NCBI GenBank assembly: GCA_018667995.1
Contig: JABIQT010000534.1
Coordinates: 1 to 10,823 of the forward strand
DNA length: 10,823 nt
Origin: Candidatus Latescibacterota bacterium
Lineage (GTDB): Bacteria > JAAXHH01 > JABIQT01
Direction: 5' to 3'
A program made the position numbers and the translations under genes. Below the pieces are notes generated by a model. The model saw only the letters and a list, made by a program, of their open reading frames with translations. It searched no databases and was not told the origin of the DNA. Shown here one piece after another: positions 1 through 6,741 of the stretch (positions are counted from its first letter, which is position 1; each line of letters starts with the position of its first letter).

Positions 1-638
1 CTGTAATACACGCCCAGGGCATCTACATACACATAGTTGTAGGCAACTACGGGGCCCACATGCTCTGTCCACCATCCGTGCGGCGACTGCTCGGCGATAA
101 CCTTGCTGAGAAAGTCATTGGCCTGCTCCTGCCACTCGGGGCGCTCCAGCACCTCGCCTGCACAGTACAGGGCCATGGCATGATGTGCTGGGATATTGTG
201 AATACGCCCCAGCTCATGACCGGCTATACCTTCGAACCCCAATGTCAGGGCCGTGTCCCAGCGATTCTGCGTCAGCTCGTCCACATGTCCTCTGATGATT
301 CGATACGTTCTGATCCATCGGCTGTAGGTCCAGGGCATATATATCTGACCCCAGGTTGAGTGGTCCTTCTTCCGAAAAGTCCACATCCCCTGCTCGTCCT
401 GGTCGTCAATTAAGGCATCGCCGCTACGCACTATCGATTCAAGGACAACCGGGTCATGGTAGTAACGGTTGCCCGGAAGCTGCCAAACAGCCGCCAGAGC
501 GATCATTCGGTGCTGGTCACGAGAGATCCAGGGCTCATCACCAAATTGTCCGGTCGATTTCTGATCAGCGAGGATTTCTGGAACTGCAGCTAACAGGGAA
601 TCCAGTATTTGTGGTTCATTGCACCAGGTCTCTGGCAT
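1..638 (-). CDS. Alpha/alpha-toroid (heparinase/polysaccharide-lyase-like) protein, N-terminal part, cut by window edge
   Basis: An open frame runs from ATG at 638 to the left edge (212 codons, no stop), so only the N-terminal part is visible. The start is supported by AGGA about 5 nt upstream. There is no signal peptide, so it looks cytoplasmic. The sequence is rich in Trp, Tyr and His with regularly spaced helices. It includes a run reading HNIPAHHAMALYCAGE (about residues 150-165) and, near the edge, a GWWTEHVGPVVAYNYVYVDA segment. Such helix pairs with conserved Asn/His/Tyr are typical of (alpha/alpha)n-toroid enzymes such as heparinase-like lyases and unsaturated glucuronyl hydrolases. 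The exact family was not recognised, and catalytic residues cannot be assigned without the C-terminal half. It lies 47 nt downstream of the Gfo/Idh/MocA gene on the same strand with no terminator between, so the two are probably co-transcribed. A role in acting on uronic-acid or other polysaccharide fragments is an inference. Confidence 0.8.
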   Translation of the reverse strand, partial: MPETWCNEPQILDSLLAAVPEILADQKSTGQFGDEPWISRDQHRMIALAAVWQLPGNRYYHDPVVLESIVRSGDALIDDQDEQGMWTFRKKDHSTWGQIYMPWTYSRWIRTYRIIRGHVDELTQNRWDTALTLGFEGIAGHELGRIHNIPAHHAMALYCAGEVLERPEWQEQANDFLSKVIAEQSPHGWWTEHVGPVVAYNYVYVDALGVYY

Positions 639-685
639 AATTGTCCTATTTCTCTCTTCGCCCACATGAAGGATTATGTTGTCGG

Positions 686-1663
686 TCAGCTTACTGAGAC
701 CGGCTGTCCCGTTTTGGCTGACTCATAAATCCCGTCCATCAATAGACTATGATTTATGCCATTCTTGGTGCCCGCAGCTACGTCAGCTTTGCCATTAACC
801 GCATCTACGAAGTTCAGAATGGGGAGCATCTCCGGAAGGTCTATTTCGGGCTCGCTGGAGGTACCATTGGCATGGACTTTGATCCAATCACCACCCCAGC
901 CATCGATCTCGACAAGTGCATTTTCAAAAATGAAAGCCATATGTCGTCCATCGGCTGCACAATTTCCGCTGATGGTGATATTGGCCAAGACGCCATTGGC
1001 GAAACGTATGCTCATGATTGAATTGATATCAACGGCACATCCCTTGTTGTCCGTTATGGCGTATACAGATTCTGGTTGCGATTCAACACTCCAGAGGAGG
1101 CTGTTCAGGATGTGGGCGCCACTATCGTAGGCTTGCCCACCACCTGATAGCTCCGGATTCTGCCTCCAAAGGCCTTCCGTCAGCTTCATCCAGTTCTGGG
1201 AGAGGAAGCCCGTAACCATCTCGAGCGAACCCCAGGTGCCGCTCCTTATCTGTTGGCGGAGATATTGAAACACCTGCTTGCTTGCGGTATTGTAGCCCAC
1301 CGCGACCACACGATCGAGCTCATCGGCCCGAGCGGATAATGTACGGGCATCTTGTGACGAGGTGGTCATGGGTTTCTCAAGGAAGACATGACAACCATTT
1401 CCCAGAGCATCCATGGCCTGTCCGAAGTGAAGCGTATGGGGAGAGGTGATGATGACCGCGTCGAGATCCTCACCGTCATACATTTTCTGGGGTGTTGCAT
1501 ATCCAGGGAGCGGATTTTCTGTGAAGTACTTTTCATTAGTTTTGTTGATCATTTCCTCGTTCACGTCACAGAGCGCCACTATTTCGGCCTCCGTATTGCC
1601 CTCGAGGTGCATAATGTGCTTTCCGATAATGCCGCCACTGCCGATAACGCCGATGTTCAGCAT
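686..1663 (-). CDS. Gfo/Idh/MocA family NAD(P)-dependent oxidoreductase
   Basis: The protein has 325 residues from the chosen start. The N-terminal Rossmann domain opens MLNIGVIGSGGIIGKHI, with the dinucleotide-binding glycines at residues 8, 10 and 14. The family signature EKP is at 96-98 (LEKPMTTS), followed by AVGYN at 121-125. The C-terminal alpha/beta domain carries YDSGAHILN (179-187), the Asp/His segment that usually holds the catalytic His (here H184). Members oxidise or reduce sugars, inositols and related polyols with NAD(P); the substrate cannot be read from the sequence. The frame could start at ATG 1768, but the 35 extra residues do not resemble the family. ATG 1663 has a GGGAAGGGA ribosome site 6 nt upstream and begins directly at the Rossmann strand, so 1663 is preferred. 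The next gene on the strand is the toroid protein, suggesting a shared carbohydrate pathway. Confidence 0.93.
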   Translation of the reverse strand: MLNIGVIGSGGIIGKHIMHLEGNTEAEIVALCDVNEEMINKTNEKYFTENPLPGYATPQKMYDGEDLDAVIITSPHTLHFGQAMDALGNGCHVFLEKPMTTSSQDARTLSARADELDRVVAVGYNTASKQVFQYLRQQIRSGTWGSLEMVTGFLSQNWMKLTEGLWRQNPELSGGGQAYDSGAHILNSLLWSVESQPESVYAITDNKGCAVDINSIMSIRFANGVLANITISGNCAADGRHMAFIFENALVEIDGWGGDWIKVHANGTSSEPEIDLPEMLPILNFVDAVNGKADVAAGTKNGINHSLLMDGIYESAKTGQPVSVS

Positions 1664-1871
1664 GTTGATCCCTTCCCGAACGGGTTCTTTTGTGAATGAT
1701 TTTGGGTGCCGAAAGAAAGAATAGGTCCAGGCCGAATTAATCAAGATGATTTGCTGAAATGAAGGCATGTACTCTTGGCATTCTCAAGCGGCGGTCGCGG
1801 CCCGATTTCGATGAGATAATCTCTGGACCCTCCGGATTCTTAGATGCATAATAGACCAAACATCACAACTA

Positions 1872-2192
1872 TCAGCGATCCACATTAGTGAGAAGTCTCG
1901 ACGGGGCATAGGGTTGACGTGGCGGTCGGCCATACCCGCGGGGCATAACCATGTCGGAATGGAACGCCACTGCCCGGATTATGTGAAGCAGAAGTTCAAG
2001 TACAGGATGGTCTATTGATGCGAATTCGTGGGAATCGAAAGGTTGCGGCCACTGGTCGACTACCTGACGGAGGCGGCTCACTGCGATCCAATCGCCAGGA
2101 CGCCTTATCACAAACACGTACCCGTGACTTTGAGGAAAGCCGATACCGTCGATGTCGGCGGCGTGTAGACTGAATGAATGTTCGGCGTCCAA
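1872..2192 (-). CDS. Possible orphan ORF, 106 codons, unrecognised (doubtful)
   Basis: This minus-strand frame starts at TTG 2192 and stops at 1872. An in-frame stop lies about 35 nt upstream of the start, and no Shine-Dalgarno-like sequence precedes it. The predicted product includes VDQWPQPFDSHEF followed by a hydrophobic run, VLELLLHIIRAVAF. Its composition is more protein-like than the overlapping Arg/Ser-rich frame at 1996-2232, which is why it is listed. No family was recognised. It would be divergent to the PhyH gene. It could be a decayed gene remnant, a genuine small gene with a weak start, or chance. Confidence 0.25.
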   Translation of the reverse strand: MDAEHSFSLHAADIDGIGFPQSHGYVFVIRRPGDWIAVSRLRQVVDQWPQPFDSHEFASIDHPVLELLLHIIRAVAFHSDMVMPRGYGRPPRQPYAPSRLLTNVDR

Positions 2193-2248
2193 CGGAATGA
2201 CGATTGGACAGACGGTGGTATATCACTGCCAATTGCGGCGAATCAAGG

Positions 2249-2265
2249 TTGTCTAGCTAGGACAA
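2249..2265. promoter_or_regulatory. Palindromic operator-like site ahead of the PhyH gene
   Basis: The 17-nt sequence TTGTCTAGCTAGGACAA is nearly perfectly self-complementary: TTGT/ACAA arms around CTAGCTAG with one extra G. It is flanked by two copies of CAATTGC (2230-2236 and 2263-2269) whose starts are 33 bp apart, about three helical turns. It sits 24-40 bases upstream of the dioxygenase start codon, a place where a repressor or activator dimer would act. Function as an operator is inferred only from symmetry and position. Confidence 0.3.
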
Positions 2266-2288
2266 TTGCAGGAATGTACAGAGGCACT

Positions 2289-3077
2289 ATGCTCACAGAA
2301 GACCAGCTCCGCACATTTTCCGAAAGAGGATGGGTCGTTCAGCCAGACGTCTTCGACCCAAATAGTCTTGGGCGCTATCAGGAGGCCTTCGATGAGCATA
2401 TTGATGGACACTCCGAGGCTCGCTTGCAGCACGATGATATCATTAGAAGCATTCAGTTCGTAGTCAATTTCGACGTACGATTTCGAGATTGCCTCATGGC
2501 GCCCCAGATAATCGAAGAGAATCGACAGATCACCGGCACGGAGCTGAAGTACATAACCAGCTGGATTATCAGTCGGAATCCTGCACCTGGCCGGTATGAA
2601 GACAGGAATGCTCTGTTGGCGCCAGACAGTCAGAGCTGGCACAGGGATCTTCGTCCAAAATGGGGAATATATCCCCACGATTCCGATCCGAGACTCATTA
2701 ACTCGGTCTATAATAACTCGATGGTTCTATTGACAGATATCGGGAAAGATGATGGTGGAACGTTAATGTTAGATGGCTCTCACAGGATAGAGGGGAGTTG
2801 GCAGGATCTACTTGGAAAATGTGATGTCAGTCAATTGACTGGAAGTGCCGGCAGCGTCGTCTATTTCAGCGAAACTCTCATGCACAGTGGAGTAGCGGTT
2901 CTCGGAGAAAGACGTCGAGACGTGATGTTCATTGCATATGGTCCGCCATGGTTCAAAACATGGTACCGATCAACGGTGCCCGACGTTGTGTTGGCCGACG
3001 TGTCAGATGAGCTTCAGCGGAATATCCTGGAGGGCTGGGACATGTTTGGATATCACGGACAGCATCCAGCAATGTGA
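2289..3077 (+). CDS. Phytanoyl-CoA dioxygenase (PhyH) family Fe(II)/2-oxoglutarate oxygenase
   Basis: The protein has 262 residues and a double-stranded beta-helix fold typical of PhyH enzymes. These hydroxylate small molecules using Fe(II), O2 and 2-oxoglutarate. The iron-binding HxD motif is visible as SWHRDL (H118, D120). The distal iron His is in ETLMHSGVAV (H199), followed by a cluster of Arg (208-210) suited to bind 2-oxoglutarate. All key residues are therefore present. The frame is open from 2178, but the extra 37 residues look non-coding. ATG 2289 gives MLTEDQLRTFSERGWVV, the usual N-terminus of the family, with GAGG 4 nt upstream (a short spacing). The alternative ATG at 2274 has its AGGA abutting the codon. 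Bacterial members act on osmolytes, sugars, lipids and secondary metabolites, so the substrate is open. It appears to be transcribed alone. Confidence 0.9.
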   Translation: MLTEDQLRTFSERGWVVQPDVFDPNSLGRYQEAFDEHIDGHSEARLQHDDIIRSIQFVVNFDVRFRDCLMAPQIIEENRQITGTELKYITSWIISRNPAPGRYEDRNALLAPDSQSWHRDLRPKWGIYPHDSDPRLINSVYNNSMVLLTDIGKDDGGTLMLDGSHRIEGSWQDLLGKCDVSQLTGSAGSVVYFSETLMHSGVAVLGERRRDVMFIAYGPPWFKTWYRSTVPDVVLADVSDELQRNILEGWDMFGYHGQHPAM

Positions 3078-3456
3078 CTTCTATAGCAAACATGATTCTC
3101 TGTAATCCGCGTACCAAACAGTTTCAATAGTCCGTTCTCTCGTCATGTGTATTCACTCCTGTGCCCCGCGTCACTGTGAGTCCTTGCTTGACGTTACCTT
3201 CAAATCAGCTCCGATCTGCGAGCGAAGCACCTTGCGTGAATTTTGGACGAGTTCGCGACGCTCAATTCGGTCGACTGTTCAGATCTCTTACGCTTGTGCC
3301 GGCGATAACAAGGCTCCTCCCTTCTAAGAGTAGTAGTTGCAATCAGTTATTCAGCGACCTCTAAGAATTCCAGCCAATCATGCCTTCCGAAATCGAACAA
3401 TGATGCACCTCTGTTCTACCTTTCTTCATCAAACTTAGACTTTTATCGGTGGCCTC

Positions 3457-3503
3457 CATGACACTGTCAGGTTATTTTCGGACAATGTGTCATGCCAGGC
3501 ATG
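3457..3503. promoter_or_regulatory. Nested inverted repeats, candidate enhancer/operator for the sigma-54 promoter
   Basis: Left arm CATGACACTGTC (3457-3468) and right arm GACAATGTGTCATG (3481-3494) are complementary over 12 pairs, with two unpaired bases in the right arm. The loop between them is 12 nt. The right arm runs straight into a second dyad, CATGCC-A-GGCATG (3491-3503). No T-run follows, so it does not look like a terminator. The centre is about 160-175 bp upstream of the -24/-12 element, which is where activators of sigma-54 promoters usually bind. The regulatory role is inferred from symmetry and distance. Confidence 0.4.
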
Positions 3504-3634
3504 GCCGTTTTCGACTAATTCGTATTGAAATCATTTCGTGCGGTGCCCTGGTAAAGACATCTATTGATTTATGTATTAATTTAACGTGTGTAAATACAAT
3601 AACTTAGATTTTTTGTAAGGCTGTGGATGGTCAT

Positions 3635-3652
3635 TTGGCAAGGATGTTGCAT
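3635..3652 (+). promoter_or_regulatory. Sigma-54 (RpoN) type -24/-12 promoter
   Basis: The sequence TTGGCAAGGATGTTGCAT matches the known consensus YTGGCACG-N4-TTGCW at every defined base except one (A for C at the seventh). The invariant GG (3637-3638) and GC (3649-3650) are separated by exactly 10 bp as required. Transcription should start near 3661-3663, giving a leader of about 80 nt to the ATG at 3743. An AT-rich stretch and a dyad lie upstream, as expected for an enhancer-activated promoter. Confidence 0.7.
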
Positions 3653-3742
3653 ATGGAGAGAGACAGAACGGGACGACCCAGGAAACTGAAAAACATGGGA
3701 ACGATTTAGAGCAACCGAAGTAACACATACAGGAGACCAAAC

Positions 3743-3928
3743 ATGACAACGCTAACTTCAATGAAAAACTGGCTCGATGCGAAACTCGCCGAACACTGTG
3801 ACTGGTGGCAGCAGGAAATGATTCGCGAGACCGTTGACGAGATGGCAACGATCTCCGGTAGGTCTAGCAGGCCAGCCTATAGTGAGTACTTCGATTTTGC
3901 TCGCAACATGAAGGGACAGGCACACTAA
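3743..3928 (+). CDS. Small protein of 61 residues, unknown function
   Basis: The family was not recognised. The start is well supported: AGGAG at 3731-3735 lies 7 nt before the ATG. The product is short, has no signal peptide and no membrane segment. Residues 5-36 could form an amphipathic helix (MKNWLDAKLAEHCDWWQQEM), with three Trp and one Cys/His pair at 18-19. The second half is polar with an aromatic cluster (YSEYFDF, 46-52). The gene is a complete transcription unit: a sigma-54-type promoter lies about 90 nt upstream and a strong intrinsic terminator begins 58 nt after the stop. That packaging argues strongly for a real gene despite its size. A cytoplasmic regulatory or stress-response protein is possible but is a guess. 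The alternative is that the transcript acts as RNA and the ORF is incidental; the good ribosome site argues against this. Confidence 0.72.
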   Translation: MTTLTSMKNWLDAKLAEHCDWWQQEMIRETVDEMATISGRSSRPAYSEYFDFARNMKGQAH

Positions 3929-3986
3929 GAGAACCGTTAGACGCAGCAAGATTTACATTTTCACGGTATTACTCTGTTCGACGCCT

Positions 3987-4031
3987 AAGGAACCGGAAGT
4001 GGCCCGCTACCACTTCCGGTTCCTTTTTTTT
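3987..4031 (+). terminator. Strong Rho-independent terminator after the 61-codon gene
   Basis: The arms AAGGAACCGGAAGTGG (3987-4002) and CCACTTCCGGTTCCTT (4010-4025) form a perfect 16-bp stem around a 7-nt loop. An unbroken run of T reaches 4031. The A-rich foot also gives it some ability to stop transcription on the other strand. Confidence 0.95.
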
Positions 4032-4046
4032 ATGCCGTTCGGTTGG

Positions 4047-4075
4047 TTGACATGCCAATCCCATGTGATTAAGAT
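4047..4075 (+). promoter_or_regulatory. Sigma-70-type promoter, probably for recD2
   Basis: A perfect TTGACA (-35, 4047-4052) is followed after exactly 17 bp by TAAGAT (-10, 4070-4075, five of six consensus bases). It starts only 15 nt after the terminator of the preceding gene. The predicted start near 4082 would leave a leader of about 367 nt before recD2. Being a sequence match only, it is a candidate. Confidence 0.5.
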
Positions 4076-4448
4076 ATCTGGTCCTTGTGACGGCTAATCC
4101 TATAGGACGGCAAAGAGGTCCCGCCGAGCGTTATTAGTGGTTGTGGATATCCGCCCCCGTACCCTCACGGTGTACGAAACACCGTCGGCGACTGCGGTCT
4201 CGAAGAGACATGACGATTCCCTTAGGCCATCGTGTGTATCAGGAGGGTATTTTTCGTTCGTTTGTGGAAGGCGGTCTATTTGTTGTTCATTAAGCCGGAC
4301 GAGAATCGGATCGTCCTTTCTCTATTCTCGTATCAGTGTTGAGGCCATTATTTATGGGGCCAACGCATGGAATTTGTCGTCTCGTCCCCACGACTTATTT
4401 GTTTAGATTCTGCTTCCGCTTGAAATTGATAACCCCTGAGAGTTACGA

Positions 4449-6626
4449 ATGGACACCCTCGTTGGCAGCATAGAACGCATAACATTTCAGAGTTCCGAGA
4501 CGGGCTACACCGTGGCAAAACTGAGGCCGGAACTTAGGCTCTGCGAAACCACGGAGCGTCTCACGACAGTGGCATCGCGGGAGGGTCTCTTCTCTATTTT
4601 TGGCAATCTTGCATCACTGTCCGCGGGCGAGCGTGTTAAGATTGATGGCTATTGGATGACGCACGCCCGCCATGGACGTCAATTCAAAATTGTGGAATTC
4701 AAGGCCCTGCAGCCCTCGACAGTCGAAGGCATCACCAAGTACCTGGGTTCGGGCTTGATTAAAGGCATCGGCCCCGTGCGCGCGAAGATCATCGTGGATC
4801 ACTTCGGTACCGACACGCTTGACATCATTGATAGGCATCCCGATCGACTCTCAGAAGTTAAGGGAGTAGCCTTAAAGACATTGGATATCATTAAAAAGGG
4901 ATGGCGAGAGCAGAAACACATTCAGGAGGTGATGCAGTTTCTAATCTCTCACGATGTGAGCACTAGTTTTTCGGTGAAGATTTTTAAGACTTACGGCGAT
5001 GACGCCATTGAAAAGGTTACGGAAAATCCATATCGGCTCTCATCGGATATCTGGGGGGTGGGATTCAAATCAGCAGATCGCATCGCAAGGAATCTAGGCG
5101 TTGCGCCCAATTCGCCAGAGCGGATAGTTGCTGGGATACGATACGTACTTTCCCGCTTCACCGATGATGGACACGTGTACGTGCCGAACGCTGTCCTTAC
5201 GAAAGAAAGCCAGGCCACACTCGAGGTAGATGCCGAGACTATTCCAGTGGCCCTGAGCACGCTTGCTGCTGAAGACGAGGTCGTCATCGAAGGTGATCGG
5301 GTATATCTAACGCCCTATTTTCATGCGGAGCGCGGGATATCTCGTCATCTGAAACGGCTAATGGCCTCGAATCGAAGCACGAATCATTCACAGATTCTCG
5401 AGTCCGTCGAGCAAATTCAACGTGAACAGGGCGTACAATTCAACACCCGGCAACGCGAAGCCATTGTGGCTACGATCACTGGGTCAGTCCTCGTATTAAC
5501 TGGTGGACCTGGTACGGGTAAGACCACATGTACCCGCGGTATGCTATCCCTATTGATGTTATTTGATCAGCGAGTTCTATTGACGGCGCCCACCGGGCGT
5601 GCGGCAAAGCGTCTGACCGAAGTCGCAGGATCCGAGGCGAAGACCATTCACCGCCTACTTGAGTTCGGCCCCGATGGTGGATTTAAAAAGGGGAAAGACG
5701 ACCCTCTGGACACAGATGCGGTCATATTGGACGAAGTTTCAATGGTCGATACCGTTATTATGAACGCCCTGTTGCGTGCTATTCCTTCGCATGCACGTTT
5801 GATCATGGTCGGCGATGCGGACCAGTTGCCATCTGTTGGTGCTGGGAATGTACTTCATGATATTGTCGCATCGGATCATATCCCCGTCGTGCATCTAAAT
5901 GAAATCTTCCGCCAGGCCAGCGAGAGTGATATTGTGATGAACGCGCACATGATAAATCATGGTGAGATACCATCAATGTTCTCGCGGAAAGAAGGTGATT
6001 TCTTCTTCATTGAGGAGGACGATCCAAGTACCGTGCAGTCTATGGTTGTCGACTTATGCCTGCGACGCCTACCGGCTCGTTATAGATTCGACGCGATTGA
6101 GGATATTCAGGTTTTGTCCCCCATGTACCGTGGAGAAGTAGGTGTAGATCAGCTGAACGACGCACTTCAAGAGGCCCTGAATCCGAATACTGAGGCACTG
6201 AAGAGAGGCGACCGCGAGATTCGCGTGGGAGATAAGGTTCTTCAAACCAGAAATAACTACGACAAGATGGTTTTCAACGGCGATATAGGTCGGGTCGTCG
6301 GAGTGGATCAAGAATCGCAGACCGTCAATGTACTGTTCAGCGAGATTGTTGCGTACGAGCCCACAGAATTAGATGAACTGGTTCTCGCCTATGCGGTCAG
6401 CGTTCATAAGAGCCAAGGGGCGGAATATCCGGCAGTTGTGCTCCCTCTCTTAACCACTCACTATATGATGCTTCAGCGAAACCTGTTATACACCGCTGTC
6501 ACTCGTGCCCGGGCCCTGGTGGTGATTGTGGGCACACGAAAAGCGCTTGGTATTGCCATAAATAATGATACGGTTCGTGATCGATTTACGGGCCTTCGGG
6601 ACCGGCTTGTAGACGACGAACGCTAA
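4449..6626 (+). CDS. recD2: ATP-dependent RecD-like DNA helicase (RecD2, SF1B)
   Basis: The protein has 725 residues, the usual length for RecD2. The N-terminus (MDTLVGSIERITFQSSETGYTV) is the conserved N-terminal OB-like region of the family. It is followed by helix-hairpin-helix segments around 95-150 and 195-215. The helicase core contains FNTRQREAI (331-339, Q-motif-like), Walker A GGPGTGKTT (352-360), Walker B DEVSMVD (428-434), GDADQLPSVG (455-464), EIFRQ (485-489), SVHKSQG (651-657) and YTAVTRA (681-687). All appear intact. RecD2 proteins are 5'-3' helicases that work without RecBC in DNA repair and replication-fork maintenance; that role is family knowledge. The ATG at 4449 has only a weak GAGAG upstream but matches the family start. 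It appears to be a single-gene unit with a long leader. Confidence 0.96.
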   Translation: MDTLVGSIERITFQSSETGYTVAKLRPELRLCETTERLTTVASREGLFSIFGNLASLSAGERVKIDGYWMTHARHGRQFKIVEFKALQPSTVEGITKYLGSGLIKGIGPVRAKIIVDHFGTDTLDIIDRHPDRLSEVKGVALKTLDIIKKGWREQKHIQEVMQFLISHDVSTSFSVKIFKTYGDDAIEKVTENPYRLSSDIWGVGFKSADRIARNLGVAPNSPERIVAGIRYVLSRFTDDGHVYVPNAVLTKESQATLEVDAETIPVALSTLAAEDEVVIEGDRVYLTPYFHAERGISRHLKRLMASNRSTNHSQILESVEQIQREQGVQFNTRQREAIVATITGSVLVLTGGPGTGKTTCTRGMLSLLMLFDQRVLLTAPTGRAAKRLTEVAGSEAKTIHRLLEFGPDGGFKKGKDDPLDTDAVILDEVSMVDTVIMNALLRAIPSHARLIMVGDADQLPSVGAGNVLHDIVASDHIPVVHLNEIFRQASESDIVMNAHMINHGEIPSMFSRKEGDFFFIEEDDPSTVQSMVVDLCLRRLPARYRFDAIEDIQVLSPMYRGEVGVDQLNDALQEALNPNTEALKRGDREIRVGDKVLQTRNNYDKMVFNGDIGRVVGVDQESQTVNVLFSEIVAYEPTELDELVLAYAVSVHKSQGAEYPAVVLPLLTTHYMMLQRNLLYTAVTRARALVVIVGTRKALGIAINNDTVRDRFTGLRDRLVDDER

Positions 6627-6650
6627 ATGCGCGACGTGATGATCTTTATC

Positions 6651-6678
6651 TTGACATCCCATTTCAGAAATCTATTTT
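6651..6678 (+). promoter_or_regulatory. Sigma-70-type promoter for the transporter gene
   Basis: TTGACA (6651-6656), a perfect -35, is followed after 16 bp by TATTTT (6673-6678), a four-of-six -10. It lies in the 115-nt gap between recD2 and the transporter. Transcription would begin near 6685, some 57 nt before the GTG start. Confidence 0.45.
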
Positions 6679-6730
6679 TGCTTTACCGTAAAACAAGACG
6701 AACATCATTTGTCTCATAACAACCCTGTAT

Positions 6731-6738
6731 GGAGGTGA
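6731..6738 (+). promoter_or_regulatory. Perfect Shine-Dalgarno sequence that fixes a GTG start
   Basis: GGAGGTGA is fully complementary to the usual 3' end of 16S rRNA and its GGAGG core lies 6 nt before the GTG at 6742. It decides the start of the transporter in favour of this GTG over the internal ATG at residue 35. Confidence 0.85.
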
Positions 6739-6741
6739 CGC

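Larger units (their letters stand above)
1664..2288. other. Intergenic stretch between divergent oxidoreductase and PhyH genes
   Basis: These 625 bases separate the minus-strand oxidoreductase from the plus-strand dioxygenase. They must hold both promoters, but no convincing -35/-10 pair could be fixed. The contents that can be named are a doubtful minus-strand ORF (1872-2192) and a palindrome with flanking direct repeats just before the PhyH start. No tRNA, insertion sequence or terminator was seen. Confidence 0.5.
3078..3742. other. 665-nt gene-poor region upstream of the 61-codon gene
   Basis: No convincing protein gene lies here. Overlapping frames at 3145-3364 are Ser/Arg/Cys-rich, lack ribosome sites and look like chance. 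From about 3457 the region looks regulatory: a nested inverted repeat (3457-3503), an AT-rich stretch (about 3560-3616), a sigma-54-type promoter (3635-3652) and the leader of the downstream gene. No clear terminator for the PhyH transcript was found. A 21-residue minus-strand ORF with a ribosome-site-like sequence (3081-3146) is discussed in the findings. Confidence 0.6.
3929..4448. other. 520-nt intergenic region with terminator, promoter and long recD2 leader
   Basis: This stretch separates the 61-codon gene from recD2. It contains an intrinsic terminator (3987-4031), a sigma-70-like promoter (4047-4075) and then about 370 nt of untranslated leader. In the leader a short hairpin CGGTGT-acgaa-ACACCG (4168-4184) and a weak one, GGACGA/TCGTCC followed by TTTCT (4297-4321), can be seen. 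The open frame at 4137-4406 is rich in Ser, Arg and Cys, lacks a ribosome site and is not called as a gene. Confidence 0.55.

Noticed and set aside
464-485. A minus-strand -24/-12-like match with GG and GC 10 bp apart.
   Set aside because: It lies inside the toroid-protein coding sequence, matches the consensus poorly around the GC, and has no gene start suitably placed after it.
1664-1768. A 35-residue N-terminal extension of the Gfo/Idh/MocA protein from ATG 1768.
   Set aside because: The extension does not resemble the family, and ATG 1663 has a strong ribosome site right before the Rossmann strand.
1151-1840. An 11-bp direct repeat CTCCGGATTCT (1151-1161 and 1830-1840).
   Set aside because: Exact 11-mers are expected by chance several times in a window of this size, and one copy is inside a gene.
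2178-2288. A 37-residue N-terminal extension of the PhyH protein.
   Set aside because: It runs through the palindrome and repeats, looks non-coding, and the family's usual start begins at Met 2289.
3145-3364. Two overlapping plus-strand frames of 60 and 67 codons.
   Set aside because: They overlap in different phases, are rich in Ser, Arg and Cys, lack ribosome sites and show no domain-like pattern.
3653-3709. An 18-residue basic ORF (MERDRTGRPRKLKNMGTI) with AAGGA upstream, as a leader peptide of the 61-codon gene.
   Set aside because: Its apparent ribosome site is part of the sigma-54 promoter, and the predicted transcript start (about 3662) lies after its ATG, so it would not be translated from that transcript.
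4137-4406. An 89-codon plus-strand frame before recD2.
   Set aside because: It is Ser/Arg/Cys-rich, begins at GTG without a ribosome site, resembles no family, and reads like a chance frame in a leader.
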